A stretch of 64,000 nt of DNA from UBA11090 sp035560555 (GCA_035560555.1 DATMZF010000021.1:118144-182143), one strand, 5' to 3'; numbered from the stretch's first letter, positions 50,403 to 59,772 are shown. Made by a program: numbers and translations. Notes: generated from the letters alone by a model not told the origin.

Positions 50403-51713
50403 TTACTTCACCGAAGCTCTTTCCACGGGAAGCGTCATGCAGCGCGCGCCGCCGCCGCCGCGAGCCAGTTCTATGCCGTCGAAGGTCACCGCAAGACGCT
50501 TGTAGTCGGTCACGGATTCCTTTCCTCCTATGAAGTTCTCGGATTTCACGACGGAAAAGCCCGAGTCCGACAAGGCTTCGACGGTGAGCTTGTTGCAGGA
50601 GTACATGATTATTTTCCCGGGGGCGAAAGCGAAGGAATTGGCGCCCGAAAGCCACTGTTCACGCTGCTGGTAGATTCGGTGCCCTTTTCCGCAGAGAATG
50701 GGCGCCAGATCAACCTCTTGTTCCTTTAGGCCCGCCAGCAGGGAATCCACTTCCCTGTACTTCAGCTTTCCTCCCTTCCCCGCGTCGATTCGATAGACGG
50801 AATTCCGCGAGGAACCGAGAATGGCTGGTTCATAGACCAGGGCGGCGTCCCGGTCTATCATGGTGAATACCATGTCGAGATGTATCGTCGCCCTCGTTTT
50901 GGGCAAATCGACGGCGAAAACAGTGATGTCCGACTCCGAAATTCTCGCCGCGTTCTTGGCGATGCGCTCCACGGCGTAGGGAGTGGTGCGCTCGGATACG
51001 CCGATAGCGAAGACCGTCGGCGAAAGCACGATGATGTCGCCGCCCTCTATGGTGAGGTAACGGTTCCTTTCGGAAGGCCCGTCGAAGAGCAGCGTGCGCG
51101 CGGCGAAATCCTGGTGGTGGGTGAAGATGAAGCGCGTTATCACCGCTTCCACCATGCGCACGTCGAAGGCGGTCGCGGCCGACACGGCGCAATCCCCGAT
51201 CACGGCGGCGCTGTCCCTCATGAAGTAGGTGTTCGGCAGCGGCCGCGAAATGAAGCTTTCCTCATCCAGGCGATGCGCGAGGGAATTCGCTGGAGAAGGC
51301 ACTCCATGGACGATGGTCTCGGCCAGCTGCCTTGCGGGCATGCCCATGAACTCCTCCATCGAGCCGCGGATGGGAAAGCAGCGCGAGAGGTCCGACAGAA
51401 ACTCGAACTTGTTGCCGACATCCGCGAGGCAATCGGTGAGGAGGTCCAGGAGTTCATGGACTTCGGCGACGCAGGCGAGGAACTTCTTGAGCTGAAGATA
51501 TTCGTCCAGTACCGAACTCAAGGGAATTATATCGTTATAGAGATCCTTTTCGGCCTCCCCCGGAGTCATCGCCTCAATTTCGGGGCCAGGCGTATGGAGG
51601 ATCACGCGCTTGAGGTCGCCGATTTCGCTGTCGATCGCAAGACTTTTCATAAGCGAAGTATGCACCAGGAAATAAAAAAAATCTTCACTTTTATCCAAAG
51701 GCGGTTTTTGCAT
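50403..51713 (-). CDS. arcA: Arginine deiminase
   Basis: Hydrolyses L-arginine to citrulline and ammonia, the first step of the arginine deiminase energy pathway. About 436 residues from the ATG at 51713; a more conventional family start is the Met at 51650 (KSLAIDSEIGDLKRVILHTPG), and the choice is open. Motifs are RVILHTPGPE, PLPNTYFMRDSAAVIG, RNRYLTIEGGDIIVLSPTV (substrate Glu), TIHLDMVFTMID (catalytic His) and the nucleophile Cys in ARGGGGARCMTLPVER. No ornithine carbamoyltransferase, carbamate kinase or arcD antiporter is beside it, which is unusual. Confidence 0.92.
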   Translation of the reverse strand: MQKPPLDKSEDFFYFLVHTSLMKSLAIDSEIGDLKRVILHTPGPEIEAMTPGEAEKDLYNDIIPLSSVLDEYLQLKKFLACVAEVHELLDLLTDCLADVGNKFEFLSDLSRCFPIRGSMEEFMGMPARQLAETIVHGVPSPANSLAHRLDEESFISRPLPNTYFMRDSAAVIGDCAVSAATAFDVRMVEAVITRFIFTHHQDFAARTLLFDGPSERNRYLTIEGGDIIVLSPTVFAIGVSERTTPYAVERIAKNAARISESDITVFAVDLPKTRATIHLDMVFTMIDRDAALVYEPAILGSSRNSVYRIDAGKGGKLKYREVDSLLAGLKEQEVDLAPILCGKGHRIYQQREQWLSGANSFAFAPGKIIMYSCNKLTVEALSDSGFSVVKSENFIGGKESVTDYKRLAVTFDGIELARGGGGARCMTLPVERASVK

Positions 51714-51901
51714 AACTATCACCCTTCTTCCCGCGATTCCTGCATGAATACGGGGAACCGCAAATGCGGCTTGAATGTATATGCAGAATCAACGTTTTTT
51801 GCACAAATCATATTTTTTATCGAAATCTTGACAGGTAAAACATGGCGCCCGATCATGTCTTCAGGAGAGGCTGTCGGCCTTTCCGAAGGGAGGCTTTCGG
51901 C

Positions 51902-53230
51902 ATGAGGCGAAGAAAAGTGATAATCATAGGCGCGGCGGGGAGGGATTTTCACAATTTCAACACGCGGTTTAGAAACGACGCCTCAGTCGAGGTGGCGGCC
52001 TTCACCGCCGCTCAAATTCCCGACATCGACGGCAGGAAATATCCGCCCGAACTGGCCGGTTCCCTTTACCCAGAAGGAATTCCCATATTCGCCGAATCCG
52101 ATCTGCCGAGGCTTATAGCCGACCTTTCCATCGATGAGTGCGTGTTCTCTTATTCGGATGTACCCTATGCCCACGTCATGAGCCTATCGGCCCTCGTCAA
52201 CGCGTCGGGAGCTTCCTTCACCCTCCTTGGGCCCAAGGATACGCAGATAAAATCGACGAAGCCCGTTATAGCCGTCTGCGCCGTGCGCACCGGATCCGGA
52301 AAGAGCCAGACCTCGAGAAAAATCGTCCAGATGCTGATGGCGCGCGGCCTCAATGTCGTGGCTATCCGCCACCCCATGCCCTACGGGGACCTGGCGCGCC
52401 AAAAAGTCCAACGCTTCGCCACGGTGGAGGACCTGGCTTTCCACAACTGCACCATCGAGGAAATGGAAGAGTACGAGCCCCACGTAGTGAGGGGCAACGT
52501 GATCTATTCCGGGGTGGATTACGAGGCGATACTCCGACAGGCGGAAAAAGAAGCGGACGTAATTCTCTGGGATGGAGGGAACAACGACTTTTCCTTCTAT
52601 GTTCCCGATCTCATGGTGACGGTAGCCGACCCATTGAGGGCTGGAAACGAAGTCTCCTTCTATCCGGGCGAAGCGTGCTTGCGAATGGCCGATGTCGTCA
52701 TCATCAACAAGATCGATACGGCGAGCCCGGAAGCGGTTCAGATCGTGCGAGAAAACATCACGAGGGTGAATCCCAAGGCCACCGTCATCGACGCGGCGAG
52801 CCCAATAAGCGTCGACAGACCCGATCGTATCAAGGGCAAGCGAGTCCTCTGCGTCGAGGATGGCCCCACCCTCACCCATGGGATGATGAAAATCGGCGCA
52901 GGCGTCGTCGCCGCCCGGAAATTCCAGGCGGCCCAGATCGTGGACCCCCGCCCCTACGTCGTCGGCAAGCTGGCCGAAACCTTCAGGATATACCCCGCGA
53001 TCGGCGCCCTTCTGCCCGCCATGGGCTATGGGGAGGAACAGATATCGGACCTGGAGAAAACCATCAACGCGACCGACTGCGACGCCGTCCTCATAGCGAC
53101 GCCGATAGATCTTTCCCGAATCATCACGATAGATAAGCCTACCGTGAAGGTGGGCTACGACCTGCAGGAAATAGGAAAACCCGATCTCGTCGATGTGCTG
53201 GATTCGTTCTGCGCCAAGCATAGGCTGTGA
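51902..53230 (+). CDS. Cyclic 2,3-diphosphoglycerate synthetase-like P-loop protein
   Basis: A 442-residue cytosolic protein that starts at the ATG at 51902 with GGGAGG upstream. It has an N-terminal Rossmann-like part (RRKVIIIGAAGRDFHNFNT), a P-loop VCAVRTGSGKSQTSRKIVQM near residue 125, YSGVDYEAILRQAEKEADVI and WDGGNNDFSFYVPDL, and a GTPase-like VVIINKIDTA. This matches proteins annotated as cyclic 2,3-diphosphoglycerate synthetase, an enzyme known from methanogens; the bacterial homologues have no demonstrated function. It is divergent from arcA, so the pair may be co-regulated. The name should be read as family membership only. Confidence 0.82.
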   Translation: MRRRKVIIIGAAGRDFHNFNTRFRNDASVEVAAFTAAQIPDIDGRKYPPELAGSLYPEGIPIFAESDLPRLIADLSIDECVFSYSDVPYAHVMSLSALVNASGASFTLLGPKDTQIKSTKPVIAVCAVRTGSGKSQTSRKIVQMLMARGLNVVAIRHPMPYGDLARQKVQRFATVEDLAFHNCTIEEMEEYEPHVVRGNVIYSGVDYEAILRQAEKEADVILWDGGNNDFSFYVPDLMVTVADPLRAGNEVSFYPGEACLRMADVVIINKIDTASPEAVQIVRENITRVNPKATVIDAASPISVDRPDRIKGKRVLCVEDGPTLTHGMMKIGAGVVAARKFQAAQIVDPRPYVVGKLAETFRIYPAIGALLPAMGYGEEQISDLEKTINATDCDAVLIATPIDLSRIITIDKPTVKVGYDLQEIGKPDLVDVLDSFCAKHRL

Positions 53231-53281
53231 CGCCGTAAAGCCCCGCGCCCATGAACGCCGACGGAGCGGGAGGACGATAAA

Positions 53282-53307
53282 AAAAGCTGCCCGGAAGGGC
53301 AGCTTTT
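53282..53307. terminator. Terminator between the cDPG-synthetase-like gene and the ferredoxin gene
   Basis: AAAAGCTGCCC and GGGCAGCTTTT form a perfect 11-bp stem with GGAA tetraloop. Seven T residues follow on the minus strand and four on the plus strand, so it works best for the minus-strand ferredoxin gene. Confidence 0.92.
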
Positions 53308-53347
53308 CGTTGTGGCCAAGGGCTTTCAGCCGATGGCGATTCCCGAC

Positions 53348-53518
53348 TCAACCGGCGACGATCGCCTCGGTCGGACAGGCGGACGCGCAGGTGCCACAGT
53401 CGATGCATTTGTCGGGATCGATCCAGCGCGCGTCGTTCTTTTCGCTGATAGCGGTGACGGGGCATTCGCCCTCGCAGGCGCCGCAGTTGACGCACGCATC
53501 GGTAACTTTGTATGCCAT
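53348..53518 (-). CDS. 2[4Fe-4S] ferredoxin, 56 residues
   Basis: Small electron carrier. The ATG at 53518 has AAGGAG nine bases upstream. The translated product begins MAYKVTDACVNCGACEGECP and ends with CIDCGTCASACPTEAIVAG; both groups have the classical CxxCxxCxxxCP spacing, giving two 4Fe-4S clusters as in clostridial ferredoxins. It is followed by a strong terminator, so it is a one-gene transcript. It is a plausible electron donor for the ferredoxin:thioredoxin-reductase-type protein at 37 kb. Confidence 0.95.
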   Translation of the reverse strand: MAYKVTDACVNCGACEGECPVTAISEKNDARWIDPDKCIDCGTCASACPTEAIVAG

Positions 53519-53693
53519 TGCAGATCTCCTTGAAATCTATGCTTTCCGCTCAAACCGCGCGCTGCCGCGATGTTTGGGCGCGAAGCTTCTCAGGGTGGCG
53601 GGAATGATCGCGCGTGGCAATCGGCGCCGTCCTTGCTACCATAGTATCATTCTTAGGTTTTTCTGTGAAGACACAGAAAAGAGGAAAGAGGGC
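53519..53693. other. Intergenic, nothing recognised
   Basis: Between the ferredoxin gene and the YfiH-type gene. It must hold the ferredoxin promoter on the minus strand; an AT-rich patch around 53640-53670 is visible but no convincing pair of promoter boxes. Confidence 0.4.
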
Positions 53694-54491
53694 TCAGAAA
53701 TAGCCGCACAGGGCCAACATCCTCGTGAAACCGGCGGCGCCCTGCCGTCTGAATGAACCCAACGTGGGCGAACAGGATGTGCATAGCCTCACATCGAGGA
53801 GATTCCCGATGCCGAGGCTCTCGGCGAGGTTGATATTCGCCGCGCGCAGATCGATGCGGAAGGAAACTGCGCCCTCTTCGGGATCGGTGCCCTCTTCGGA
53901 ATTGGCGCGTACTGCCCGGACCGATTCTTTCCCAAACTCAGCGCCAAAGGCCAAGGATCTTTCCTCCGGCACGGCGTAGCAACAGGCCCCGATGCTCGGT
54001 CCAAGTATCGCAGAGATGTCGTCGGGTCTGGATCCGAATCGGGCGGTCATGCCGAGCACCGCTTCCGCAAGGATGCCTGTCCCCTTCCACCCCGAATGGA
54101 GCAGCCCGAAGACTTCCCTCCGGGCGTCATAGAGCCATATGGGCATGCAGTCCGCCACCGTGAGGGCCGGTATCGAAACAGGATCCTCCACGACGAGACC
54201 ATCCGCCCCGCCAAGCGCGTCAGCGGCTTCCTGAAGGTGAGCCATCGACTCACCCCTTTCCTGAAAGATGACCCGACGCGTATGCTTCAGGGAGAGGGGA
54301 CGCAGCCGCGCTCGCTCTATGCCCCGCCCGGCGATGAATCGTTCTCGCGCCTGGTTGCCGCCCGATGGGTCGAATTTCATGTTGCCGGCGGCCAAGGTGC
54401 TCAGGATGGCCCGAGGGCCGCCGGGGAGGCCGAATCCAAACTCAAGATAGATATCGTCGCCGATTTCGGGAGATATGGTCTTTATCTCCAC
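53694..54491 (-). CDS. Multicopper polyphenol oxidase family protein (YfiH/PgeF type)
   Basis: A 265-residue protein of the DUF152/laccase-domain family. Seen motifs are GGADGLVVEDP, ALTVADCMPIWLYD (metal Cys), FGLLHSGWKGTG (metal His) and ILGPSIGACCYAVPEE, with RLCTSCSPTLGSFRRQG near the end. Members have been shown to act as purine nucleoside phosphorylase/adenosine deaminase in some hosts and, in E. coli, to proofread peptidoglycan precursors (removal of misincorporated serine). Which role applies here is unknown. Its start overlaps the pseudouridine synthase stop by ten bases. Confidence 0.9.
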   Translation of the reverse strand: MEIKTISPEIGDDIYLEFGFGLPGGPRAILSTLAAGNMKFDPSGGNQARERFIAGRGIERARLRPLSLKHTRRVIFQERGESMAHLQEAADALGGADGLVVEDPVSIPALTVADCMPIWLYDARREVFGLLHSGWKGTGILAEAVLGMTARFGSRPDDISAILGPSIGACCYAVPEERSLAFGAEFGKESVRAVRANSEEGTDPEEGAVSFRIDLRAANINLAESLGIGNLLDVRLCTSCSPTLGSFRRQGAAGFTRMLALCGYF

Positions 54492-55348
54492 AGGAATTCC
54501 CCCGAGGGCCGTTCAGGATCATAAAGTTCGAAGAGAAGCGCGTCGCGCCCCGGAAGGGCGATTTCGATCCTGTGGGATTCGAGATGGAGCCGCGACGCGG
54601 CGATGCCGCCGTAGAGCTTGTCTCCGACCACAGGGTAGCCGGCCCAGGCCAAATGGGCGCGAATCTGGTGCCGGAATCCCGATGGTATCATGGCCTCGAC
54701 ATCGACGGCCGGCACCATGTCGGAGAATTCTTCCACCATTGATTTTCCGCGGCAGCAAATCGTGGTGGCATAGCGCTCGGGCGACAGAGGCTTCTTTTCG
54801 TCGTTTCGGAATTCGGACGCCACGCAGGCGACGCGGGCTCTCTTCTCGCCATAGGAGCGGAAATAGCTCTCTATGGTCAGTGGTCCGGACAATCCGGCGG
54901 GAAAATCCAACAGAGGCCCGATGCCGGGAGCGGGGCATCGCAGGGGGCGCGATCCTGAGAGCTCGCCGCTTGCGCTCCGGGCGACGACCAGCCTATAGAA
55001 CTTGCGCATCTGACCGCGCTTTTGCGCTTCGACGCATTTGAGGAAGACTTCCTCCGAACGGGCGAAGAGGATGAGTCCGGAGGTATCCACGTCGAGGCGG
55101 GAGAGCATGCCCAGTTCGTCACGCATTCTATGGGCCAGTGGGCCTCCCCCATCCGAAGAGGATTCGATCCGACTTCCACGCTCAGGCAATTCCCTCCTCA
55201 GCCAGGAAACGAGGTCGAGGGGGGCGGTCCCACCGGAGGCCGAGGGAACCGAATGCGTCCCGGCGGGCTTGAATACGCCGAGATACTCTTCGGTTTCGAA
55301 CGCTATGACGGGTTCGCCTATCGCCGCGAAAGGGATTCCGGCGGTCAT
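54482..55348 (-). CDS. RluA-type pseudouridine synthase
   Basis: Isomerises specific uridines in rRNA or tRNA to pseudouridine. The 288 residues show the catalytic motif LSRLDVDTSGLILFAR (usually HRLDxxTSG; the initial His is Ser here), YLGVFKPAGTHSVP as motif I, KRGQMRKFYRLVVA, and the C-terminal GFRHQIRAHLAWAGYPVVGD plus YGG. An S4 RNA-binding domain is absent. It overlaps the ABC transporter stop (ATGA) upstream and the YfiH gene downstream, within a four-gene minus-strand operon. The target uridine is not known. Confidence 0.88.
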   Translation of the reverse strand: MTAGIPFAAIGEPVIAFETEEYLGVFKPAGTHSVPSASGGTAPLDLVSWLRRELPERGSRIESSSDGGGPLAHRMRDELGMLSRLDVDTSGLILFARSEEVFLKCVEAQKRGQMRKFYRLVVARSASGELSGSRPLRCPAPGIGPLLDFPAGLSGPLTIESYFRSYGEKRARVACVASEFRNDEKKPLSPERYATTICCRGKSMVEEFSDMVPAVDVEAMIPSGFRHQIRAHLAWAGYPVVGDKLYGGIAASRLHLESHRIEIALPGRDALLFELYDPERPSGEFLWR

Positions 55349-57444
55349 ACGAGCCCGCTATTCTGGAGACGATAGAGGTTCCAGTAAAGTCCTTTTTTCT
55401 CGATGAGTTCGTCGTGGGATCCGGTTTCGGCTATCCTTCCTTGGGCGAGAACGATGATCTTGTCGGCGTGGCGGATTGTAGAGAGCCTGTGCGCGATGAC
55501 GACGCTCGTCCTGCCCGAGAGAAGGCCCTCGATGCCGCGCTGGATGAGCTGTTCGGTCTCCGTGTCGACGGAGCTCGTCGCCTCGTCGAGGATGATGATG
55601 GCCGGGTCGTGCGCCAGGACGCGGGCGAAGGAGAGCAGCTGACGCTGTCCCTGCGAGAGGTTGCTTCCGCCCTCGGCGAGGAGGGTGTCGTAGCCTTCGG
55701 GAAGCGCCTCGATGAATTCGTTGGCGTGGACTGCCTCCGCGGCGAGCTTCATCCTCTCCAGCGTCACTTCCTCGCCGAGACGGATGTTCTCCGCTATGCT
55801 GCCCGAAAAGAGGAAAACATCCTGGGGTACGGGCTGAATCGCCTTCCTCAGCCCATGGAGGGGAAGATCGCGCACGGGATAGCCGTCGATGCGGATTTCT
55901 CCCTTCTGTATGTCCCAGAATCGCGTGACGAGGTTGGCCACCGTCGTCTTTCCGGCGCCGGTGTAGCCGACTATGGCGACCATTTGTCCCGGATCGACGG
56001 TCAAGGACAGGTCCTTGAGGATCCACTCCTCTTCCTTGTAGGCGAACCATACCTTGTCGAACTGGATATGCCCGCGGATTGCGGGCGGCATCTCCATCGT
56101 GGGCGCGTCCAAAATCATGTCGTCGGCGTCCAGGAGGTTGAATATGCGCTCCCCGCCAGCCATGGCGCTCTGGAGAAGAATGTACTTTTCGGCCAAGTCC
56201 TTGATGGGCGAGTAGAACATCGAGATGAGATTGACGAAGGCGATGAGGGTGCCCAGGGAGATTGAGTGGGAAAGATAGAAACCGGCGCCGACGACGAGCG
56301 CCAAGGCGATCGTGAAGGTGGCCAGGAAATCCACGGCGGGCCTGAAGGTGGCGAAGACCATCATTTCCCCCAGGTTGGCCTTCATGAGAGCGGCGTCGTG
56401 TCCGGCGAACTCGGCGTTGGCCGGCTTCTCCCTGACGAAGAGTTTGACGACGTCGATGCCCGAGAGGTGCTCGGCGATGAAGGAGTTAACTTTGCTCGTC
56501 CACTGCCGCTGGTTGCGGAATGCGTCCCTGGCCCTCTTTCGGGAAATGTTCGAGACGATGAGGACGAAGGGAACGCTGGCCGCCACGACGAGGGCGAGCC
56601 GCCAGTCGAAGAAGAAGAGGACCATGATGGCGCCGGCCATGATGGAGAAGTCCTTGATGAAGGCGGAGAGGACGTCGGTGAAGAACTGGTTGATGGTCTC
56701 GACGTCGCTGGTCATTCTCGTGACGAGGCGGCCGACGGGCTGTTTGGAGAGATAGGAGAAGGATCGGGTGAGCACGTGGCCAAAGAGCTGCATCCTCAAA
56801 TCCTTCATGATCTTGAGGCCCAAGAGGTTGCTGAAATAGATCATGCCGAAGGTGGAGACCAGAATCGCCACCAGGATGACGAGGAGCATGGCCACATAGC
56901 GCCCGATGAAGGCGCTGTCGGCCGAGCGCAGGCCCGCCGCCTCGGCGGCGGGCAGCGCCCTGAGCTTTTCGATGGGGATGACGCCCCAGTTTCCCTCGAC
57001 GGCGAAAAGCTCGGGGCGCGCGGCGCGAAGCGCCGCCTGCGCTTCGTTGCCCTCCTGCACCTTGAATACGTACATCTCGGTGGGGTCGAAGAGCCCCTCC
57101 GCGATCAGCCGGTTCTTTTCCATGGAACTCAACCCCGCCAGCCTGGAGGTTCTCACGAAGATCCTACCCTTAATTCTGGGGTCAGCGCTTGAGAGCTTGA
57201 GCGTCCTGTTCGCCGCCGTCCCTTCCATCTCCGCCGAGAATCCATACCAGGACTTCATCAGCGCGTCGTCTATCGCCCGTCTTATGATGACAGGGCTGAG
57301 GAGTTCCCCGGCCGTGGAAACCACGAGCGCCAAGAAAGCGAGCAGCGTTATGAGTTTATACGGTTTTATATACGAGAGTATCCGTTTCGAAATGGCCGAA
57401 TCAAAGCCTTTCGTCACATCGTCGGTTTCGAAAAATTCAGCCAT
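55345..57444 (-). CDS. ABC exporter half-transporter, canonical subunit with extracytoplasmic insertion
   Basis: Type IV ABC exporter of 699 residues: membrane domain (six helices) and ATPase. Walker A VGYTGAGKTTVANLVTRF, signature NLSQGQRQLLSFARVL, Walker B IIILDEATSSVDTETE with the catalytic Glu, and H-loop VVIAHRLSTIRHADK. About 110 extra residues lie between the first two helices (residues 66-178, for example RTLKLSSADPRIKGRIFVRT), making the chain longer than the usual 580-600. Paired with the upstream gene, which ends three bases before this start. The LSQGQ signature and an acidic-site partner are as in TM287/288 and BmrCD heterodimers. Substrate unknown; drug or lipid export is likely. 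Confidence 0.92.
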   Translation of the reverse strand: MAEFFETDDVTKGFDSAISKRILSYIKPYKLITLLAFLALVVSTAGELLSPVIIRRAIDDALMKSWYGFSAEMEGTAANRTLKLSSADPRIKGRIFVRTSRLAGLSSMEKNRLIAEGLFDPTEMYVFKVQEGNEAQAALRAARPELFAVEGNWGVIPIEKLRALPAAEAAGLRSADSAFIGRYVAMLLVILVAILVSTFGMIYFSNLLGLKIMKDLRMQLFGHVLTRSFSYLSKQPVGRLVTRMTSDVETINQFFTDVLSAFIKDFSIMAGAIMVLFFFDWRLALVVAASVPFVLIVSNISRKRARDAFRNQRQWTSKVNSFIAEHLSGIDVVKLFVREKPANAEFAGHDAALMKANLGEMMVFATFRPAVDFLATFTIALALVVGAGFYLSHSISLGTLIAFVNLISMFYSPIKDLAEKYILLQSAMAGGERIFNLLDADDMILDAPTMEMPPAIRGHIQFDKVWFAYKEEEWILKDLSLTVDPGQMVAIVGYTGAGKTTVANLVTRFWDIQKGEIRIDGYPVRDLPLHGLRKAIQPVPQDVFLFSGSIAENIRLGEEVTLERMKLAAEAVHANEFIEALPEGYDTLLAEGGSNLSQGQRQLLSFARVLAHDPAIIILDEATSSVDTETEQLIQRGIEGLLSGRTSVVIAHRLSTIRHADKIIVLAQGRIAETGSHDELIEKKGLYWNLYRLQNSGLV

Positions 57445-57447
57445 ACC

Positions 57448-59202
57448 CTATCTCTCCCCGCCCGCAGAAGATTTCTCCAATTCCTGGAGCCCCGCGATTT
57501 CGGCATAGAACCCTTCCGTATCGGCTATCAGCTCTTGGTGGGAGCCATACTGGATAAGCTTGCCGTCCGCCAGCACGAGAATCTTGTCGGCGTGCCGTAA
57601 AGTCGACACGCGGTGCGACACGATGATGTTGGTCCTGTCCTTTCGTTCCACGAGAAGATTCTGCAGGATCTTCTCCTCCGTTTCCGCGTCGACCGCCGAG
57701 AGGGCATCGTCCAGAACAAGTATCTCCGGGTCCAGGGCGAGAGCGCGCGCGATCGCTATCCTCTGTTTCTGTCCGCCCGAGAGGGTCAATCCCTTCTCCC
57801 CCACGATCGTGTCCCATCCCTTGGGGAAAAGCTGGACATCCCGCTCGAGAGACGCGATGCGCGCGAGCTCGCTGAAACGCTCATCGGGCAAATCCGGTTT
57901 CCCAAAGAGGATGTTCCTCCTCACCGAATCCGAAAAGAGGAATGATTCCTGGGGAACGACGCCGTAGGCCTTGCGCAGCGAGGCTATCGAATAGGAGCGG
58001 ATATCTTTATCGCCGATAAATACTTTGCCCTCGCCCGGATCGAGGAGCCTGGGTAGAACCTTGAGTAGGGTCGATTTTCCGCTCCCCACCCTGCCAAGAA
58101 TTCCCAGCGTCTTCCCTTGGGGAACCTCGAAGGAAATGTCCTCCAGAGCCGCCCTGTTGGCGCCCGGAAAAGCAAAATCCAGCTTGCTCACCCTGAGGCC
58201 GCCGGACGGTACCTCCCGGATCGCGTTCTCGACCTCCACGATTTCGCTCTTCGTGTCGAGAACCTCGTTGATTCGCTTCAGGCTGGCGGCTCCCCTCTGG
58301 ATTATGTTGACCGTAAAACCCGCCCCCATGAGGGGCCATATGAGCATTTCCAGGTAGGAAATCATGGCGATGATGTCGCCGGGGCTCATCGTGTTCCTCA
58401 GCACCGAATCGCCGCCCGCGAGAAGAAGTATCGCCGTGCTGATGCCGGCCAGAAAGGAAATTAAGGGGAAAAAGAAACCGAAGGTCTTCACAAGGTCCAT
58501 AGAGGCGTCCCTGTAGAGATCGTTGGTGTCGGAAAAGCGCTTGGAAAAATACCCTTCCTTGACGAAAGCCTTGACGACCCTCATGCCGGCGAAGGTCTCC
58601 TGGGCGATGTCAGAAAGCTTGGAATAGACTTCCTGCACCTTCTTGAACTGCCCGCCCACGAGTTTTCCGAAGAAAAGGATGAGCACGGTGATGAGCGGCA
58701 GTGGGATTATCGTGTAGAGAGCCACCGACGTATTGTCCGAAATCATTGCGATGAGGATCATCGACGACATGAAGACGCCATCGACGAAGGACACGAAACC
58801 CATACCCAGGGACTGGCGGACCGCGCCCATGTCGTTCGTAGCCCTGGCCATGAGATCGCCCGTCTTGTTGGCCTGATAGAAGCCTGCGGACATTTCCATG
58901 AAATGGCTGAAGAGCTTGTCCCTCATCTCGGTTTCGATCTTCCTCGATGCCCCGATGATGAAGTAGCGCCAGAGGAATCTTCCAAGAGAGATGATGGCCG
59001 CGATGCCTATCATCCACAGAGCGGGAGGGAGAATGCGCGAGATGGTGAAATTCCCGCCCGCGATGATGTCCACCGCCTGCTTGACAAAACGTGGGATTAA
59101 AACCTGGGCGGCATCAACGATCATGAGGCAGAGTATGCCTACAATGTAGTTCCACTTGTATTTTTTAAGATACGGTATTATGGTTTTAAACTCTTTGAAC
59201 AT
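57448..59202 (-). CDS. ABC exporter half-transporter, subunit with degenerate ATP site
   Basis: Partner of the next gene. About 584 residues from the ATG at 59202 (FKEFKTIIPYLKKYKWNYIV); an upstream in-frame codon at 59232 would add ten residues. Six membrane helices precede the ATPase: Walker A GRVGSGKSTLLKVLPRLL, Q-loop VVPQESFLFSD, signature TLSGGQKQRIAIARAL, and Walker B ILVLDDALSAVDAETE, where the catalytic Glu is Asp. H-loop IIVSHRVSTLRHADK is intact. The Asp makes one of the two composite ATP sites slow, as in TM287 and other heterodimeric exporters. First gene of the operon ending with YfiH. Confidence 0.92.
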   Translation of the reverse strand: MFKEFKTIIPYLKKYKWNYIVGILCLMIVDAAQVLIPRFVKQAVDIIAGGNFTISRILPPALWMIGIAAIISLGRFLWRYFIIGASRKIETEMRDKLFSHFMEMSAGFYQANKTGDLMARATNDMGAVRQSLGMGFVSFVDGVFMSSMILIAMISDNTSVALYTIIPLPLITVLILFFGKLVGGQFKKVQEVYSKLSDIAQETFAGMRVVKAFVKEGYFSKRFSDTNDLYRDASMDLVKTFGFFFPLISFLAGISTAILLLAGGDSVLRNTMSPGDIIAMISYLEMLIWPLMGAGFTVNIIQRGAASLKRINEVLDTKSEIVEVENAIREVPSGGLRVSKLDFAFPGANRAALEDISFEVPQGKTLGILGRVGSGKSTLLKVLPRLLDPGEGKVFIGDKDIRSYSIASLRKAYGVVPQESFLFSDSVRRNILFGKPDLPDERFSELARIASLERDVQLFPKGWDTIVGEKGLTLSGGQKQRIAIARALALDPEILVLDDALSAVDAETEEKILQNLLVERKDRTNIIVSHRVSTLRHADKILVLADGKLIQYGSHQELIADTEGFYAEIAGLQELEKSSAGGER

Positions 59203-59295
59203 ATCATATGAGTTTACTGTTCCACTCCGCAAAAGACAATACTTTCAGCTTCGCCCGGATTGTCCGTAGGGAAATTTTCTGTCATAGTATCGCCG

Positions 59296-59772
59296 ATGCA
59301 GGAAATCATCATACACACCGATGGCGGTTGCCATGGAAACCCCGGACCAGGGGCTTGGGCTTACGTCATGCGCTATGGCGACAGGCTCAAGGAAGACAGC
59401 GGTAACGAACCCGACACCACCAACAACCGCATGGAACTCCGCGCCGTGATCGAAGCCCTGCGCTTCATTGTCGCGCGCAGGGTCGAGGGAGAACTCAAGA
59501 GAGCGTCCTGGGCCGGCTCACCGCTGCATGTCTTCACCGATTCTCTGTATGTCCGCAACGGCATCCTGAAATGGATGTCCGGATGGAAGCGCAACGGCTG
59601 GAAAACCGCCGACAAGAAGCCGGTGAAGAACCGCGAACTGTGGGAAGAGCTGGACACCCTCGCAACGGCGAGCGGCGCCGAATTCCACTGGGTGGAAGGC
59701 CACGCCGGCGTGCCCGACAACGAACGCTGCGACGCGCTCGTGCAGCTCAGCATAGCCGAACTGCAAATATAG
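59296..59772 (+). CDS. rnhA: Ribonuclease HI
   Basis: Cuts the RNA strand of RNA-DNA hybrids. About 158 residues from the ATG at 59296; the in-frame ATG at 59260 lies in the divergent promoter region. Catalytic residues are Asp in IIHTDGGCHGNPGPGAWAY, Glu in NNRMELRAVIEALR, Asp in HVFTDSLYVRNGIL and Asp in HAGVPDNERCDALV. The basic protrusion WMSGWKRNGWKTADKKPVKN is the substrate-binding handle of type 1 enzymes such as that of E. coli. Length matches (155). Confidence 0.95.
   Translation: MQEIIIHTDGGCHGNPGPGAWAYVMRYGDRLKEDSGNEPDTTNNRMELRAVIEALRFIVARRVEGELKRASWAGSPLHVFTDSLYVRNGILKWMSGWKRNGWKTADKKPVKNRELWEELDTLATASGAEFHWVEGHAGVPDNERCDALVQLSIAELQI

Noticed and set aside
51740..51790. ARG-box-like sequence upstream of arcA (TGAATGTATATGCA)
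   Set aside because: Only a loose half-palindrome; too weak to claim an arginine-repressor site.
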